The position numbers and the translations under genes are program-made. A DNA stretch of 64,000 nucleotides, from contig NZ_SGIT01000001.1 of assembly GCF_004208525.1 (NCBI RefSeq), positions 1,922,001-1,986,000 of the forward strand, given 5' to 3'. A model generated the notes under the pieces. It was not told where the DNA came from. It worked only from the letters and a program-made list of their open reading frames with translations, and did not search any database. This DNA comes from Sphingobacterium corticibacterium (GTDB lineage Bacteria > Bacteroidota > Bacteroidia > Sphingobacteriales > Sphingobacteriaceae). Of the stretch, positions 45,267 through 54,626 are shown piece after piece. Every line of letters begins with the position of its first letter. The stretch's first letter is position 1.

Positions 45267-47042
45267 ATGAAAGAGTTGGCTTATCTCCATAAATATTTTT
45301 ACAAATACCGTTGGAAACTCATACCGGGTGTTATATTTGTCATTATATCCAACTACTTTGGTATCCTACCGGCCGTCGTTATCCGAGAAGCATTTGACCT
45401 TGTTAAGGAAAATATTGATCTCTATAGACTTTATAATGGCTTTGATCGACAAGAGCTGGTATATCAAGTATTCGGTAGCAGTTTGCTTTTTTTCGGCTTT
45501 GTGGTCTTAGCACTTTCCCTATTACGAGGCATCTTTTTATTCTTTATGCGACAAACGATTATTCTCACATCACGCCATATTGAATATGACCTCAAAAATG
45601 AGATTTACAATCATTACCAAGAGCTGGATTTTTCTTTTTTCAGAAAAAATAATACGGGCGATATGATGAACCGCGCCACGGAAGACGTCAATCAGGTAAG
45701 AAACTATCTGGGACCTGCGATTATGTATGCCATTAACACGGTGGTACTTTCGATCATGATCATTTACGCCATGTACAATGTCAATCCAAAGCTTGCCACC
45801 TATTCCTTATTACCCATCCCCATCCTATCCGCACTCATCCTTTTTATCAATAAAGTTATCAATCAGCGGAGCGAAAGGATACAGCGACAATTATCCGTAC
45901 TTTCTTCCTTTGTGCAAGAAACGTTTTCAGGAATCCGCGTTATTAAAACCTATACACGTGAAAAGCAGAAAATGGAGGTATTTAAGAACGAAAGTAATCA
46001 ATACAATAAGGTCTCGCTCGACCTTGTTCGTGTACAGGCTATCTTCTTTCCACTCATTATTTTCCTCATTGGCTTCAGTACCATCATCACAGTGTATGTC
46101 GGTGGTATCGAGGTGAAAAACGGAACCATTACTGCGGGAAACATTGCCGAGTTTATCCTGTATGTCAACCAGCTTACCTTCCCTGCCATGTCATTGGCAT
46201 GGGTAACTTCCCTATTCCAACGTGCCGCGGCATCGCAAAAGCGAATCAATGAGTTTCTAAAAACAAGATCAGACATAAAAGACGGTGACACAGAACCTAT
46301 ACTTCAGGGAAATATAACGGTAAAGAATCTTTCCTTCACCTATCCCGAAACAGGAATCAAAGCCATTGAAAATTTATCATTCACTATAAAACGTGGGCAA
46401 ACGCTTGCCATTATCGGGAAAACGGGATCTGGAAAGTCGACATTGGCAAATCTTCTGTTGCGTACATATGATGCGGATCAGGGGCATATTTATTATGACG
46501 GATTGTCGTTACAAGATATCAAGACAAATGCTTTACGTTCCCAGATTGGATTTGTACCTCAACAGGTATTCCTCTTTTCAGACACGATAGCCAATAATAT
46601 TGCTTTTGGTCTGGATACCCTAGAAATGGATAAGGTAGAGCAAGCAGCCAAAGACGCGGCGGTCTATGATAACGTTATGAATTTCGATAACGGCTTTCAA
46701 ACCTCGATCGGCGAAAGAGGCCTTACGTTATCGGGTGGCCAGAAACAAAGGGTATCTATCGCGCGTGCACTTGTTAAAGATCCACAGATACTTATTTTCG
46801 ATGACTGTCTTTCGGCTGTCGATACGAAAACGGAAGAAGAAATACTCCACAATCTTACTCGTATTATGCGGAATAAAACGACTATTTTCATTGCGCATCG
46901 TATATCTACCATAAAAAATGCAGATCATATTATCGTACTAGATGAAGGTCGAATCATCGAACAAGGCACACACGAGGCGTTGTTAGCACAGGAAGGTGCT
47001 TATTTTGAACTACATGAAAAGCAACTATTAGAGGCTGAATAA
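45267..47042 (+). CDS. ABC exporter, fused membrane and ATPase domains (MsbA/MdlB-like)
   Basis: 591 residues: six transmembrane helices (~1-310) and a nucleotide-binding domain with Walker A IIGKTGSGKST, Q-loop IGFVPQQVFLFSDTI, signature LSGGQKQRVSIARAL, Walker B ILIFDDCLSAVD and H-loop IFIAHRIST. It works as a homo- or heterodimer; no second half-transporter is adjacent. MsbA-type lipid or drug export are both possible. The ATG at 45267 was preferred; the frame is open three codons upstream. Confidence 0.92.
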   Translation: MKELAYLHKYFYKYRWKLIPGVIFVIISNYFGILPAVVIREAFDLVKENIDLYRLYNGFDRQELVYQVFGSSLLFFGFVVLALSLLRGIFLFFMRQTIILTSRHIEYDLKNEIYNHYQELDFSFFRKNNTGDMMNRATEDVNQVRNYLGPAIMYAINTVVLSIMIIYAMYNVNPKLATYSLLPIPILSALILFINKVINQRSERIQRQLSVLSSFVQETFSGIRVIKTYTREKQKMEVFKNESNQYNKVSLDLVRVQAIFFPLIIFLIGFSTIITVYVGGIEVKNGTITAGNIAEFILYVNQLTFPAMSLAWVTSLFQRAAASQKRINEFLKTRSDIKDGDTEPILQGNITVKNLSFTYPETGIKAIENLSFTIKRGQTLAIIGKTGSGKSTLANLLLRTYDADQGHIYYDGLSLQDIKTNALRSQIGFVPQQVFLFSDTIANNIAFGLDTLEMDKVEQAAKDAAVYDNVMNFDNGFQTSIGERGLTLSGGQKQRVSIARALVKDPQILIFDDCLSAVDTKTEEEILHNLTRIMRNKTTIFIAHRISTIKNADHIIVLDEGRIIEQGTHEALLAQEGAYFELHEKQLLEAE

Positions 47043-47073
47043 AATCTATATCACAAAGTATAGCAAATATTTT

Positions 47074-47081
47074 TATTTTTG
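47074..47081 (+). promoter_or_regulatory. -7 box (TATTTTTG) four bases before the Omp85-like gene ATG
   Basis: Exact TAnnTTTG with the leaderless spacing seen elsewhere in the window. It gives the barrel/receptor pair its own promoter even though the ABC gene ends only 43 bases upstream. Confidence 0.55.
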
Positions 47082-47085
47082 TGAG

Positions 47086-48381
47086 ATGTATAAACAGTGG
47101 GGCCTCCTATTCTACCTTATCATTTGCAACTCAGGGCTATTTGCACAACAAGTTCTCCTGAAAGACACCATTACTACAGCAGAAACAAAGGATACCGTTA
47201 CACAAAATTTTGATCACCTTTATGATATTAGTGATGGTATAAAGGATATGGTAAGGTTTGTCCGCCACGATACAACAACCCGGGTTTCGAAAAAACGTTC
47301 TGGAATTTCCATTCTTCCGAATATCAATTATAACCCTAGCATTGGATTTCAAATTGGCGCAAAAGTTGTCGGCGGTGTCTATACCGGTGACCCGCAGCAC
47401 ACCACCATGTCTACGTTTGCCACAGCGTTAAGCTATACTACACGAGGTATTATCTACGGTTATGTGATGCATGATATTTATACACCTAGAAATAAATGGA
47501 ATTTAAAAGGGGGGATTATTATTGCTAAAAGTGTAGGATTAGATTATGGTATGGGCATGGGGAATGTGGTCCAAACGGATATTCCAGAAGAAAAAACGCT
47601 CAATAACCCAGATCGTACACGCTTTGTCAACCAATTTATAGTATACGGTCTTAATGAACGGATATATAAAAGGTTGTCACCAAACATGTTTATCGGCACA
47701 GGCGTGTTTTTTGAACTAAAACGTAATATATATACGCTAGGCAATCATGAAGTTACTCCTTTAGAAGTATATAGCAACTTAACAGGGTACAACGCAGAGA
47801 AATACAATAATAACGGTTTAATGTTCAACTGGCAGTATATGACGCGTGATAATCCGAACAGCGCCTATAAGGGCATTTACGCAGATGTAGTTTTGCGAAT
47901 GAGCCAAAAATGGATGGCAAGTGCCCAAAATGCTTACCAGCTGCAAACCGATTTCAGAAAGTACTGGCAACTATCAAGCAGCCGTCCAAATCATGTATTG
48001 GCATTTTGGCATTGGGGATCGTATAACGTTGGCGGCAGGCAGGCTTATCTCGACCTTCCGGGCACCGGAAAAGATCCATTTGCACGTACCGGACGTGGCT
48101 ATACCAATGGCTATTTCAAGGGAAATTCCTTTTTCTATTCAGAAGTAGAGTACCGGTTTCCAATTTTGCGCAATCAATTCTTAAGCGGCGTGATCTTCGC
48201 TAATGTGCAGACGGCAAATGATCGTTTGGGCACCAAACTTTTCCAACAATGGCAACCAGCGGGCGGTACAGGACTACGTGTGCTATTCAATAAGGCAACA
48301 CGGACAAACCTATGTATTGATTATGCTTTTGGTCGATTCGGGCAACGTGGTTTATTCCTGGGATTAAACGAAGCTTTTTAA
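47086..48381 (+). CDS. Omp85-like outer membrane barrel without POTRA domains
   Basis: 431 residues with signal peptide (GLLFYLIICNSGLFAQ). A short soluble stretch is followed by a barrel with alternating strands. It has the Omp85 'surface antigen' C-terminus: EVEYRFPIL, LSGVIFANVQTANDR, GGTGLRVLFNKATRTNLCIDYAFG and the final Phe of NEAF. POTRA repeats are absent, so it is not a BamA but one of the short Bacteroidota barrel proteins of unknown role (some related ones hydrolyse lipids as patatin fusions; no patatin is here). The TonB receptor follows after 11 bases. Confidence 0.8.
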   Translation: MYKQWGLLFYLIICNSGLFAQQVLLKDTITTAETKDTVTQNFDHLYDISDGIKDMVRFVRHDTTTRVSKKRSGISILPNINYNPSIGFQIGAKVVGGVYTGDPQHTTMSTFATALSYTTRGIIYGYVMHDIYTPRNKWNLKGGIIIAKSVGLDYGMGMGNVVQTDIPEEKTLNNPDRTRFVNQFIVYGLNERIYKRLSPNMFIGTGVFFELKRNIYTLGNHEVTPLEVYSNLTGYNAEKYNNNGLMFNWQYMTRDNPNSAYKGIYADVVLRMSQKWMASAQNAYQLQTDFRKYWQLSSSRPNHVLAFWHWGSYNVGGRQAYLDLPGTGKDPFARTGRGYTNGYFKGNSFFYSEVEYRFPILRNQFLSGVIFANVQTANDRLGTKLFQQWQPAGGTGLRVLFNKATRTNLCIDYAFGRFGQRGLFLGLNEAF

Positions 48382-48392
48382 ATCAGACGCAC

Positions 48393-50480
48393 ATGCTTTC
48401 TAAATTTTTTTTTCTCTCTACTATCATTACAATATTATTTACGCCTTGTGTTGTTTGGAGCCAAACGACGGATAGCATATCCACCGAACAAGAAATTAAT
48501 CCTATTCATATCAACGCTTATTTCAGCCAACAGCCCATTCTGGAACTAACATCGGCAGCGCACACGATAAGCTCGCGTCTGGTAGACGTACAACAAACCA
48601 ACTCTTTACTTCCCGCTATTAACACTGTAGCAGGGGTGCGCATGGAAGAACGTTCGCCCGGAAGCTACCGATTAGCGATGCGCGGAAGTCTTATCCGATC
48701 TGCTTTTGGGATTCGAAACGCCAAGATATATATAGATGATTTCCCACTGACCGACGCCGGAGGGAATACTTATTTAAACCTTCTCGATCCAGCGGCTATA
48801 GATGCGATACATATCATTAAAGGCCCCGATGGTTCTTTGTATGGTGCTAATTCCGGTGGTATTATTCATATAGCTCCAAACGGTTTTGACGTGCGCAAAA
48901 ATAGTAGTTCTGTCTTATTAAGTGGTGGATCATTCGGTTTGTTTCAAGAACAACTTTCTATACAACAGAAAGTAAACGATAACTACAGCTTTTCTTTCGA
49001 TCAGTCGTTTACACGATCGGATGGATACCGTGACAATACGGCATTGAATAAGAAAACGCTCCAAACGGCACATCGCTGGAAATACACGCCAAAAAACGAA
49101 ATCCGTTTTTTGGCTCTGTATAGTGATTTGGGTTATCGTACACCTGGAGGGTTGACGCAAGCGCAGATGGACGAAAATCCGCGCATGTCACGACCAGCAG
49201 CTGGTCCAAACCCCAGTGCTAAAGAGCAGCAAGCAGGCATATACAACAAAACGTTTTATGGAGGTATAGCACACCACGCTCAGCTATCGGATAGACTTTC
49301 TCATGTGATTAGCGTTTTTGGTTCAAACACCGATTTCGAAAATCCGTTTATCACCAACTACGAATATCGAACAGAGAAAAACCTCGGTCTACGCACCTAC
49401 TTTTCATATAAGAACGAGGATATGCAGCACTTTCAATGGCAAATGCAGCTAGGTTTGGAGAGACAAAAGGGATGGAATAAAATTGACAACTACGACAACG
49501 ATGAGGGATTATCCACCGCCCCGCAGGCAAAGGATGATTTAGATAATATACAAAGCAGCTTCTTCTACCGTGCCATGGCAAAATTATACCGCCGCTGGAC
49601 GATTGAAGGCTCATTAGGACTCAACCAATCGAAAATAAAATATCGCCAGCGCTTTCCAGAGGTAGAGAATCCTACAGGTCAGATTGATTTTGGCAGTATA
49701 TGGATGCCCCGGATAGCAACATCCTATCTCGTAACAGATGGATTAGCTTTTCGCGGTTCAGTTTCCAAGGGGTATTCTCCACCGACCATTGCCGAAGTTA
49801 GATCTTCTGACAACATCATCAACACCGAACTGAAGGCGGAAACAGGCACCAATTATGAAATAGGTGCACGCCTGGAAACAAAAAGCCGACGATTTATAGC
49901 AGACCTTAGCTTTTATCGTTATCACATGGAGAACGGTATTGTTCGGCAGCTGCGTGCAAACGGTGCTGAATATTATGTGAATGCTGGAGAAATAAAACAA
50001 AAAGGTATCGAAGCGTCTATTTGGACTTATATATTGACGCCGCGCCATAAAAGGATTATACAATCATTAAGCTTACATTCCGCCGCTTCTTATAATTATT
50101 ATCGTTTCGGCGACTATCAGGTAGATAATAATGATTTTTCTCGCAATAAGGTCACAGCAGTACCAGATTGGGTATGGAGCAACACACTCTTGATCAGTTT
50201 ACCAAAGCAATTCGGATTGAACCTTTCACATAACTTCACATCGGTCATGCCGTTGAACGATGCCAACACGGTATTCTCTGAAAAATTCCATTTGGTACAA
50301 GCAAAAGCAACATGGACATGGCGACTAAAAAAGCGGCAACAATTACAGTTCTTCGCCGGTGTAGACAATCTCCTAGATGAACGGTATAGTTTAGGCAATG
50401 ACATCAACGCGTTTGGCGATCGCTTTTTCAACCCTGCTCCTACCCGAAATTATTATGGCGGAATGAAAGTTATTTTATAA
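48393..50480 (+). CDS. TonB-dependent receptor (siderophore/metal-type)
   Basis: 695 residues with signal peptide (FFLSTIITILFTPCVVWSQ). A plug domain (~45-165; LPAINTVAGVRMEERSPGSYRLAMRGSL, IDAIHIIKGPDGSLYGANSGG) is followed by a 22-strand barrel with SKGYSPPTIAEVR and NLLDERYSLGNDINAFGDRFFNPAPTRNYYGG, typical of FepA/FhuA/CirA-like receptors. There is no carboxypeptidase-like N-domain, unlike Sus-type receptors. The ligand is probably a metal chelate, not determined. It overlaps the convergent methyltransferase by six bases. Confidence 0.92.
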   Translation: MLSKFFFLSTIITILFTPCVVWSQTTDSISTEQEINPIHINAYFSQQPILELTSAAHTISSRLVDVQQTNSLLPAINTVAGVRMEERSPGSYRLAMRGSLIRSAFGIRNAKIYIDDFPLTDAGGNTYLNLLDPAAIDAIHIIKGPDGSLYGANSGGIIHIAPNGFDVRKNSSSVLLSGGSFGLFQEQLSIQQKVNDNYSFSFDQSFTRSDGYRDNTALNKKTLQTAHRWKYTPKNEIRFLALYSDLGYRTPGGLTQAQMDENPRMSRPAAGPNPSAKEQQAGIYNKTFYGGIAHHAQLSDRLSHVISVFGSNTDFENPFITNYEYRTEKNLGLRTYFSYKNEDMQHFQWQMQLGLERQKGWNKIDNYDNDEGLSTAPQAKDDLDNIQSSFFYRAMAKLYRRWTIEGSLGLNQSKIKYRQRFPEVENPTGQIDFGSIWMPRIATSYLVTDGLAFRGSVSKGYSPPTIAEVRSSDNIINTELKAETGTNYEIGARLETKSRRFIADLSFYRYHMENGIVRQLRANGAEYYVNAGEIKQKGIEASIWTYILTPRHKRIIQSLSLHSAASYNYYRFGDYQVDNNDFSRNKVTAVPDWVWSNTLLISLPKQFGLNLSHNFTSVMPLNDANTVFSEKFHLVQAKATWTWRLKKRQQLQFFAGVDNLLDERYSLGNDINAFGDRFFNPAPTRNYYGGMKVIL

Positions 50481-51671
50481 AATCGTCTTATCCAATTCCA
50501 TTAGCCGTTCTAAATGATGATAGGTTATACCAAAATATGCTTTTGTAGATGCTATTTTCGCTAAAATTTCTTCTTGTCTTCGGATATTAATCGATTTCTT
50601 TTCGCCTACCACCAGCACATTTTTAGGTGTATGGGCATCCGATACAAATTGAAAGACTTTGGTTTGGTAACCAAAATACTCCATAATTAATGCACGTATG
50701 CCATCGGTCACCATTTCGGCCTGACGCTCCATAAAAATGCCATGTTTAAGCAGGAAATCCAATTCATTCTTCGTTTTATTCTTTTCTATTTCCCGGCGAA
50801 TCTGTTTATGACAACAGGGTGCGACCACAATAAGGTCTGCATCATGCTTAATACCTTTAGCAATAGCATCGTCAGTTGCTGTATCACAAGCATGCAAGGC
50901 AATCAAAATATCTAAATCATCGTGGGGTTCATAGTCTTCTATGGCCCCCTGTATGAAAAGCAAATCTTTAAAATCCGATTTGGCAGCAATCTGATTACAT
51001 AACTCCACTAAATCTTTACGGTATTCAACGCCCACTAACGAAACCCTTTTTCGGAGCGTATATACTAAATAATCATACAAAGCAAATGTTAAGTAACCTT
51101 TTCCTGCGCCCATATCGACAACATTTAATGTGTCTTTCGCTGAGAGGCGCTGTAATATAGAACTTAATATCTCTATGTAATGATTAATTTGCCTCCATTT
51201 ATCTTGCGCATTTTTATATACGTTTCCTGTCGCATCCGTCAGTTTTAACGCTTGCAAATAAACTTTATCTGCACTATCCAACTTCCGTTCTTTTTGTTTA
51301 TCATGTGTAAAAACAACAGGCTTCTTCGCAGTCGGATTCTCTTTCTTTAGAGACCACACGCCTTTTTTCGTGCATTGACATATTAGATTTTCCGTCTCCG
51401 TAAACAAGGTTGCCACTCGGAAACCTTCTACTTTCAAAAGCCCCTGTATCTCCATAATGCCCGTCTGTAATTCAAAGTTCTTGGTAATGTCTTGTGTTTT
51501 ATAACGAAAAACAAAAGATAATTTCTTTTCTCGTTTTATAATGACCGGTTTGATATATACGTTCTTTAGATACAACTCTGTTCCATTGTAATCTCCTAAA
51601 GAAATTTTAATAAATTCCTGCTGTTGAATAGATGTTCGAATTTTGTCAAAGAAGGCAGCGTAATTATCCAT
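50475..51671 (-). CDS. SAM-dependent methyltransferase (Methyltransf_32-like)
   Basis: 398 residues. An N-terminal domain of ~150 residues of unknown role is followed by a methyltransferase domain with NVVDMGAGKGYLTFALYDYL (motif I), VSLVGVEYRKDLVELC, DILIALHACDTATDDAIAKG and LIVVAPCCHKQIRREI. The ALHACDTATDDAIA and PCCHKQ motifs identify the family related to eukaryotic METTL25-like proteins. The substrate is possibly RNA or a ribosomal protein; unknown. The ATG at 51671 is supported by a TATCTTTG box four bases upstream. Confidence 0.85.
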   Translation of the reverse strand: MDNYAAFFDKIRTSIQQQEFIKISLGDYNGTELYLKNVYIKPVIIKREKKLSFVFRYKTQDITKNFELQTGIMEIQGLLKVEGFRVATLFTETENLICQCTKKGVWSLKKENPTAKKPVVFTHDKQKERKLDSADKVYLQALKLTDATGNVYKNAQDKWRQINHYIEILSSILQRLSAKDTLNVVDMGAGKGYLTFALYDYLVYTLRKRVSLVGVEYRKDLVELCNQIAAKSDFKDLLFIQGAIEDYEPHDDLDILIALHACDTATDDAIAKGIKHDADLIVVAPCCHKQIRREIEKNKTKNELDFLLKHGIFMERQAEMVTDGIRALIMEYFGYQTKVFQFVSDAHTPKNVLVVGEKKSINIRRQEEILAKIASTKAYFGITYHHLERLMELDKTIL

Positions 51672-51675
51672 AGCA

Positions 51676-51709
51676 CAAAGATAGGGATTATAAAGAAATC
51701 GTATCTTTG
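51676..51709. promoter_or_regulatory. Symmetric divergent promoter (CAAAGATA-N18-TATCTTTG)
   Basis: The -7 box of each divergent gene (51683-51676 for the methyltransferase, 51702-51709 for the HAD phosphatase) is TATCTTTG, each exactly four bases from its ATG. The two form a perfect inverted repeat with an 18-base centre, so each box sits near the -33 position of the other. Confidence 0.6.
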
Positions 51710-51713
51710 TATT

Positions 51714-52502
51714 ATGCAAAACCCTAAAATCAAAGCTGTCTTTTTCGATATAGACGGTACGCTTTTAAGTTTCAAGACACATCAAGTTCCTTCCTCTACC
51801 CAAAAGGCAATCGAACAATTGCAAAGACAGGGGATTAAAGTCATTTTGTCTACCGGTCGTTCCATTAATAGCATTGATCATGTTAAATTTTTGGATTTTG
51901 ATGGGTTTATCACCTTTAACGGCGGCTATTGTGTAACACAAGAAAGTGATGTACTGTTTAAACAAGCTATCCATCCAAATGATATAAAAGCAGTTTTGAA
52001 GTATACGGAAGAACATCCGCTAAGCTTTTCTCTTATGTCCGAGAAAGAAATCACTATTTATGATGTGACACCAGAAATAGCAGGGATGTATGCACATTTA
52101 AATCTTCCTGTCCCTCCTTTAGTGGATATAAACAAAGTTGATCCCTCGAGTATTTTACAAACTAATATATTCCTAGGGCCGGAAGAAGAGGACGTTTTTA
52201 TGAAAAATGTCATGCCGAACTCGATTGCATCCAGATGGACACCTCTTTTTGCCGATGTGAATCCCAAAGGACAGAGCAAACAAGTCGGAATAGATATTTT
52301 CTGCAAGCACTTCGGATTAGATATCACCCAAACGATGGCATTTGGAGATGGCGGAAATGACATTACGATGCTAAAGCATGTGGCTATTGGCGTAGCGATG
52401 GGGAATGCTAACCCCGAAGTAAAAGAAATCGCGGATTACATTACAACAGATGTAGACAACGATGGCATTTGGAATGCCCTACACCACTTTAAAGTCATAT
52501 AG
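51714..52502 (+). CDS. Cof-type HAD-IIB sugar-phosphatase-like hydrolase
   Basis: 262 residues: nucleophile motif AVFFDIDGTLLSF, motif II VILSTGRSINS, a type IIB cap, Lys region KGQSKQVGIDIF and motif IV MAFGDGGNDITMLKHVAIGVAMGNA. Cof-like enzymes dephosphorylate sugar phosphates, flavin precursors or pyridoxal phosphate; the substrate is not predictable. It diverges from the methyltransferase and converges on trxB with a hairpin between. Confidence 0.92.
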   Translation: MQNPKIKAVFFDIDGTLLSFKTHQVPSSTQKAIEQLQRQGIKVILSTGRSINSIDHVKFLDFDGFITFNGGYCVTQESDVLFKQAIHPNDIKAVLKYTEEHPLSFSLMSEKEITIYDVTPEIAGMYAHLNLPVPPLVDINKVDPSSILQTNIFLGPEEEDVFMKNVMPNSIASRWTPLFADVNPKGQSKQVGIDIFCKHFGLDITQTMAFGDGGNDITMLKHVAIGVAMGNANPEVKEIADYITTDVDNDGIWNALHHFKVI

Positions 52503-52511
52503 AAAAGCATA

Positions 52512-52529
52512 GGCGCAAAACTTTGCGCC
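52512..52529. terminator. Hairpin between the convergent HAD and trxB genes
   Basis: Perfect inverted repeat GGCGCAAA / TTTGCGCC. It lies nine bases after the HAD stop codon and nine before the trxB stop; T-richness after it is modest. Confidence 0.6.
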
Positions 52530-52538
52530 CATACAAAT

Positions 52539-53507
52539 TTATTCTTCAACAAAACTTTCTTTGGCCGCCAAATAGCGTTCAGCTTCTAATGCGGCCATGC
52601 AGCCGGTACCTGCTGCTGTAATGGCTTGGCGATATATATGGTCTTGTACATCACCGCTTGCAAAAACACCAGGTATATTAGTAGCCGTACTATCCGGCTT
52701 CGTAATCAAATAGCCTGTCTCATCCATATCAAGAATTCCTTTAAATAGCTCTGTATTAGGTTTATGCCCAATAGCTACAAAGAACCCTGTAACATTTAAA
52801 TGCTTTATTTCCTGTGTCTGGTTGTTCACAACCCGCACGCCTGTAACCCCTGATTCATCACCTACTATTTCTTCTGTTTCCGAGTTGTACAACACTTCAA
52901 TATTCGGTGTATTCATCACGCGATGCACCATGGCTTTAGAAGCCCGGAATTCGTCACGACGCACCAGCATATACACTTTCCGACACAACTTGGCTAAATA
53001 AGTTGCTTCTTCCGCTGCTGTATCCCCCGCACCTACAATCGCCACATCTTGGCCTTTGAAGAAAAAACCGTCGCAAACCGCACAAGCAGATACACCAAAT
53101 CCATTATATTTTTCCTCCGAAGGCAATCCCAACCATTTTGCGGTAGCACCCGTCGCAATAATAACTGTTTCTGCAGAAACCCATGTCGAACCGTCTATCT
53201 CTACTTTGTGTGTACCGCCATCTCCCGAAAATTCTACTTTCGTAGCGTAACCAAAACGCACTTCCGTTCCGAAACGTTCGGCTTGTGCCTTTAGATCTTC
53301 CATTAAAACGGGCCCCGTAATACCTTGGGGATAACCCGGGAAATTATCTACTTCAGTCGTTTGCGTCAATTGTCCTCCTGGTACAATCCCTGTATATACT
53401 ACGGGATTTAAATCGGCTCGAGCTGCATAAATTGCCGCTGTATACCCCGCAGGCCCTGATCCAATAATCAAGCATTGTACGTGTTCTATTTCTGTTGTAT
53501 TTGTCAT
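52539..53507 (-). CDS. trxB: Thioredoxin-disulfide reductase
   Basis: Flavoenzyme passing electrons from NADPH to thioredoxin. 322 residues: FAD motif CLIIGSGPAGYTAAIYAARA, redox centre SACAVCDG (C-x-x-C), NADPH motif VAIVGAGDTAAEEATYLA and the C-terminal FAD segment PGVFASGDVQDHIYRQAITAAGTGCMAALEAERYL. Length and motif order are normal for the low-molecular-weight class. Confidence 0.97.
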   Translation of the reverse strand: MTNTTEIEHVQCLIIGSGPAGYTAAIYAARADLNPVVYTGIVPGGQLTQTTEVDNFPGYPQGITGPVLMEDLKAQAERFGTEVRFGYATKVEFSGDGGTHKVEIDGSTWVSAETVIIATGATAKWLGLPSEEKYNGFGVSACAVCDGFFFKGQDVAIVGAGDTAAEEATYLAKLCRKVYMLVRRDEFRASKAMVHRVMNTPNIEVLYNSETEEIVGDESGVTGVRVVNNQTQEIKHLNVTGFFVAIGHKPNTELFKGILDMDETGYLITKPDSTATNIPGVFASGDVQDHIYRQAITAAGTGCMAALEAERYLAAKESFVEE

Positions 53508-53543
53508 TTTTTAATTCATTGTTCGTAACTTATCACTTAAAAC

Positions 53544-54473
53544 TTATTTCCCAAATTTTCCCTGAAGCTGTTTAAGCATATCGTCCGTAATAGGTTTAGC
53601 AGGAGTCTGTTCCCTCGTCGGACGAGGCTTATGTACCTCTACCCGACTATTTTGTTGCTGCTCTTTCTTTTTATTTCGATGTGCATTCCACAGTTTCTCT
53701 AACACCTTTTTAGTATATCGTGGAAAATCCCCTTGCTGCATCCAGGCATAATAGCTAGGTTCTACATCAAATACATCGACTACCTTTCTACCTTTGTGTT
53801 TGCCAAAATTGATACATGGATCGCCTTCCTCGTCGTACACCAAGCGGCCGGCAAAATCAACCGGGTTGCTCAGATTGGTAAACCGATGCAAAGCTTCGAC
53901 GTCGTTTACGACGGGAGTCGTTACATTCCCATGTTTATCTTCAAAGGCTATTCCTTCATATTTTGACAATTGTGCCTTTAATACTTCATATGTTGCTCGT
54001 ACGTCAGCCTCTGCAGTATGCGCATTTTCCAATGATGCATCACAATAGAACTTATAGGCCGCTTTCAAAGTCCGTTGTTCCATTTGGTGAAAAATATTTT
54101 GTACGTCAACGAAAGCTCTTCCCTCTAATGAAAAATCGACTCCGGTACGTAAAAACTCTTCCATCAACATGGGTACATCAAATTTATTCGAGTTATAACC
54201 AGCTAAATCGGCGTCTTCTATAAAGTTTTTGATTTCTTCGGCTCGTTCTCTAAAGGGAGGAAGATCTTTCACATCTTCATCATAAATCCCATGAAACATA
54301 GAAGATTCAGCAGGTATTGGCATTTCGGGATTAATCTTCATCGTCAATACCTCTTCTTTGCCTCCAGAAGATATCTTTAATATAGATAATTCAACGATAC
54401 GATCTACGGCAATATTTACCCCCGTAGTTTCCAAATCAAAAAAAGCCAGCGGGCGTTTTAATTGTAATTCCAT
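53544..54473 (-). CDS. DnaQ-like 3'-5' exonuclease with DUF3820-like domain
   Basis: 309 residues: an exonuclease domain with ExoI FFDLETTGVN, ExoII LAGYNSNKFDVPML and ExoIII HTAEADVRATYEVL (DEDDh type), then a ~60-residue segment INFGKHKGRKVVDVFDVEPSYYAWM typical of DUF3820, and a basic, Gln-rich tail. It could be a proofreading-type or repair exonuclease, distinct from the polymerase III alpha subunit. A TACATTTG box is at 54513-54506, upstream by 32 bases. It is 36 bases upstream of trxB on the same strand. Confidence 0.9.
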   Translation of the reverse strand: MELQLKRPLAFFDLETTGVNIAVDRIVELSILKISSGGKEEVLTMKINPEMPIPAESSMFHGIYDEDVKDLPPFRERAEEIKNFIEDADLAGYNSNKFDVPMLMEEFLRTGVDFSLEGRAFVDVQNIFHQMEQRTLKAAYKFYCDASLENAHTAEADVRATYEVLKAQLSKYEGIAFEDKHGNVTTPVVNDVEALHRFTNLSNPVDFAGRLVYDEEGDPCINFGKHKGRKVVDVFDVEPSYYAWMQQGDFPRYTKKVLEKLWNAHRNKKKEQQQNSRVEVHKPRPTREQTPAKPITDDMLKQLQGKFGK

Positions 54474-54505
54474 CTAATAGCGATTGATTATAAACTCTCG
54501 TACAA

Positions 54506-54513
54506 CAAATGTA
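54506..54513 (-). promoter_or_regulatory. -7 box (TACATTTG) of the exonuclease gene
   Basis: Exact TAnnTTTG on the minus strand, followed by a 32-base leader to the ATG at 54473. It is an example of a normal leadered promoter. Confidence 0.45.
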
Positions 54514-54576
54514 CGAAACTCTTCGGTCTTGTTAAACACATCACGGATTAATGACACAATTATCACGGTAAAATAA

Positions 54577-54602
54577 AAATCCCCGATTTTCATCGAGGAT
54601 TT
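54577..54602 (-). terminator. Terminator of the pyrE-SRPBCC operon
   Basis: AAATCCTCGAT / ATCGGGGATTT stem (one G-U) with loop GAAA on the minus strand, followed by TTATTTTACC, 24 bases after the SRPBCC gene. Confidence 0.8.
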
Positions 54603-54626
54603 GCTTTTCGTATGCTAAAGGATCTC

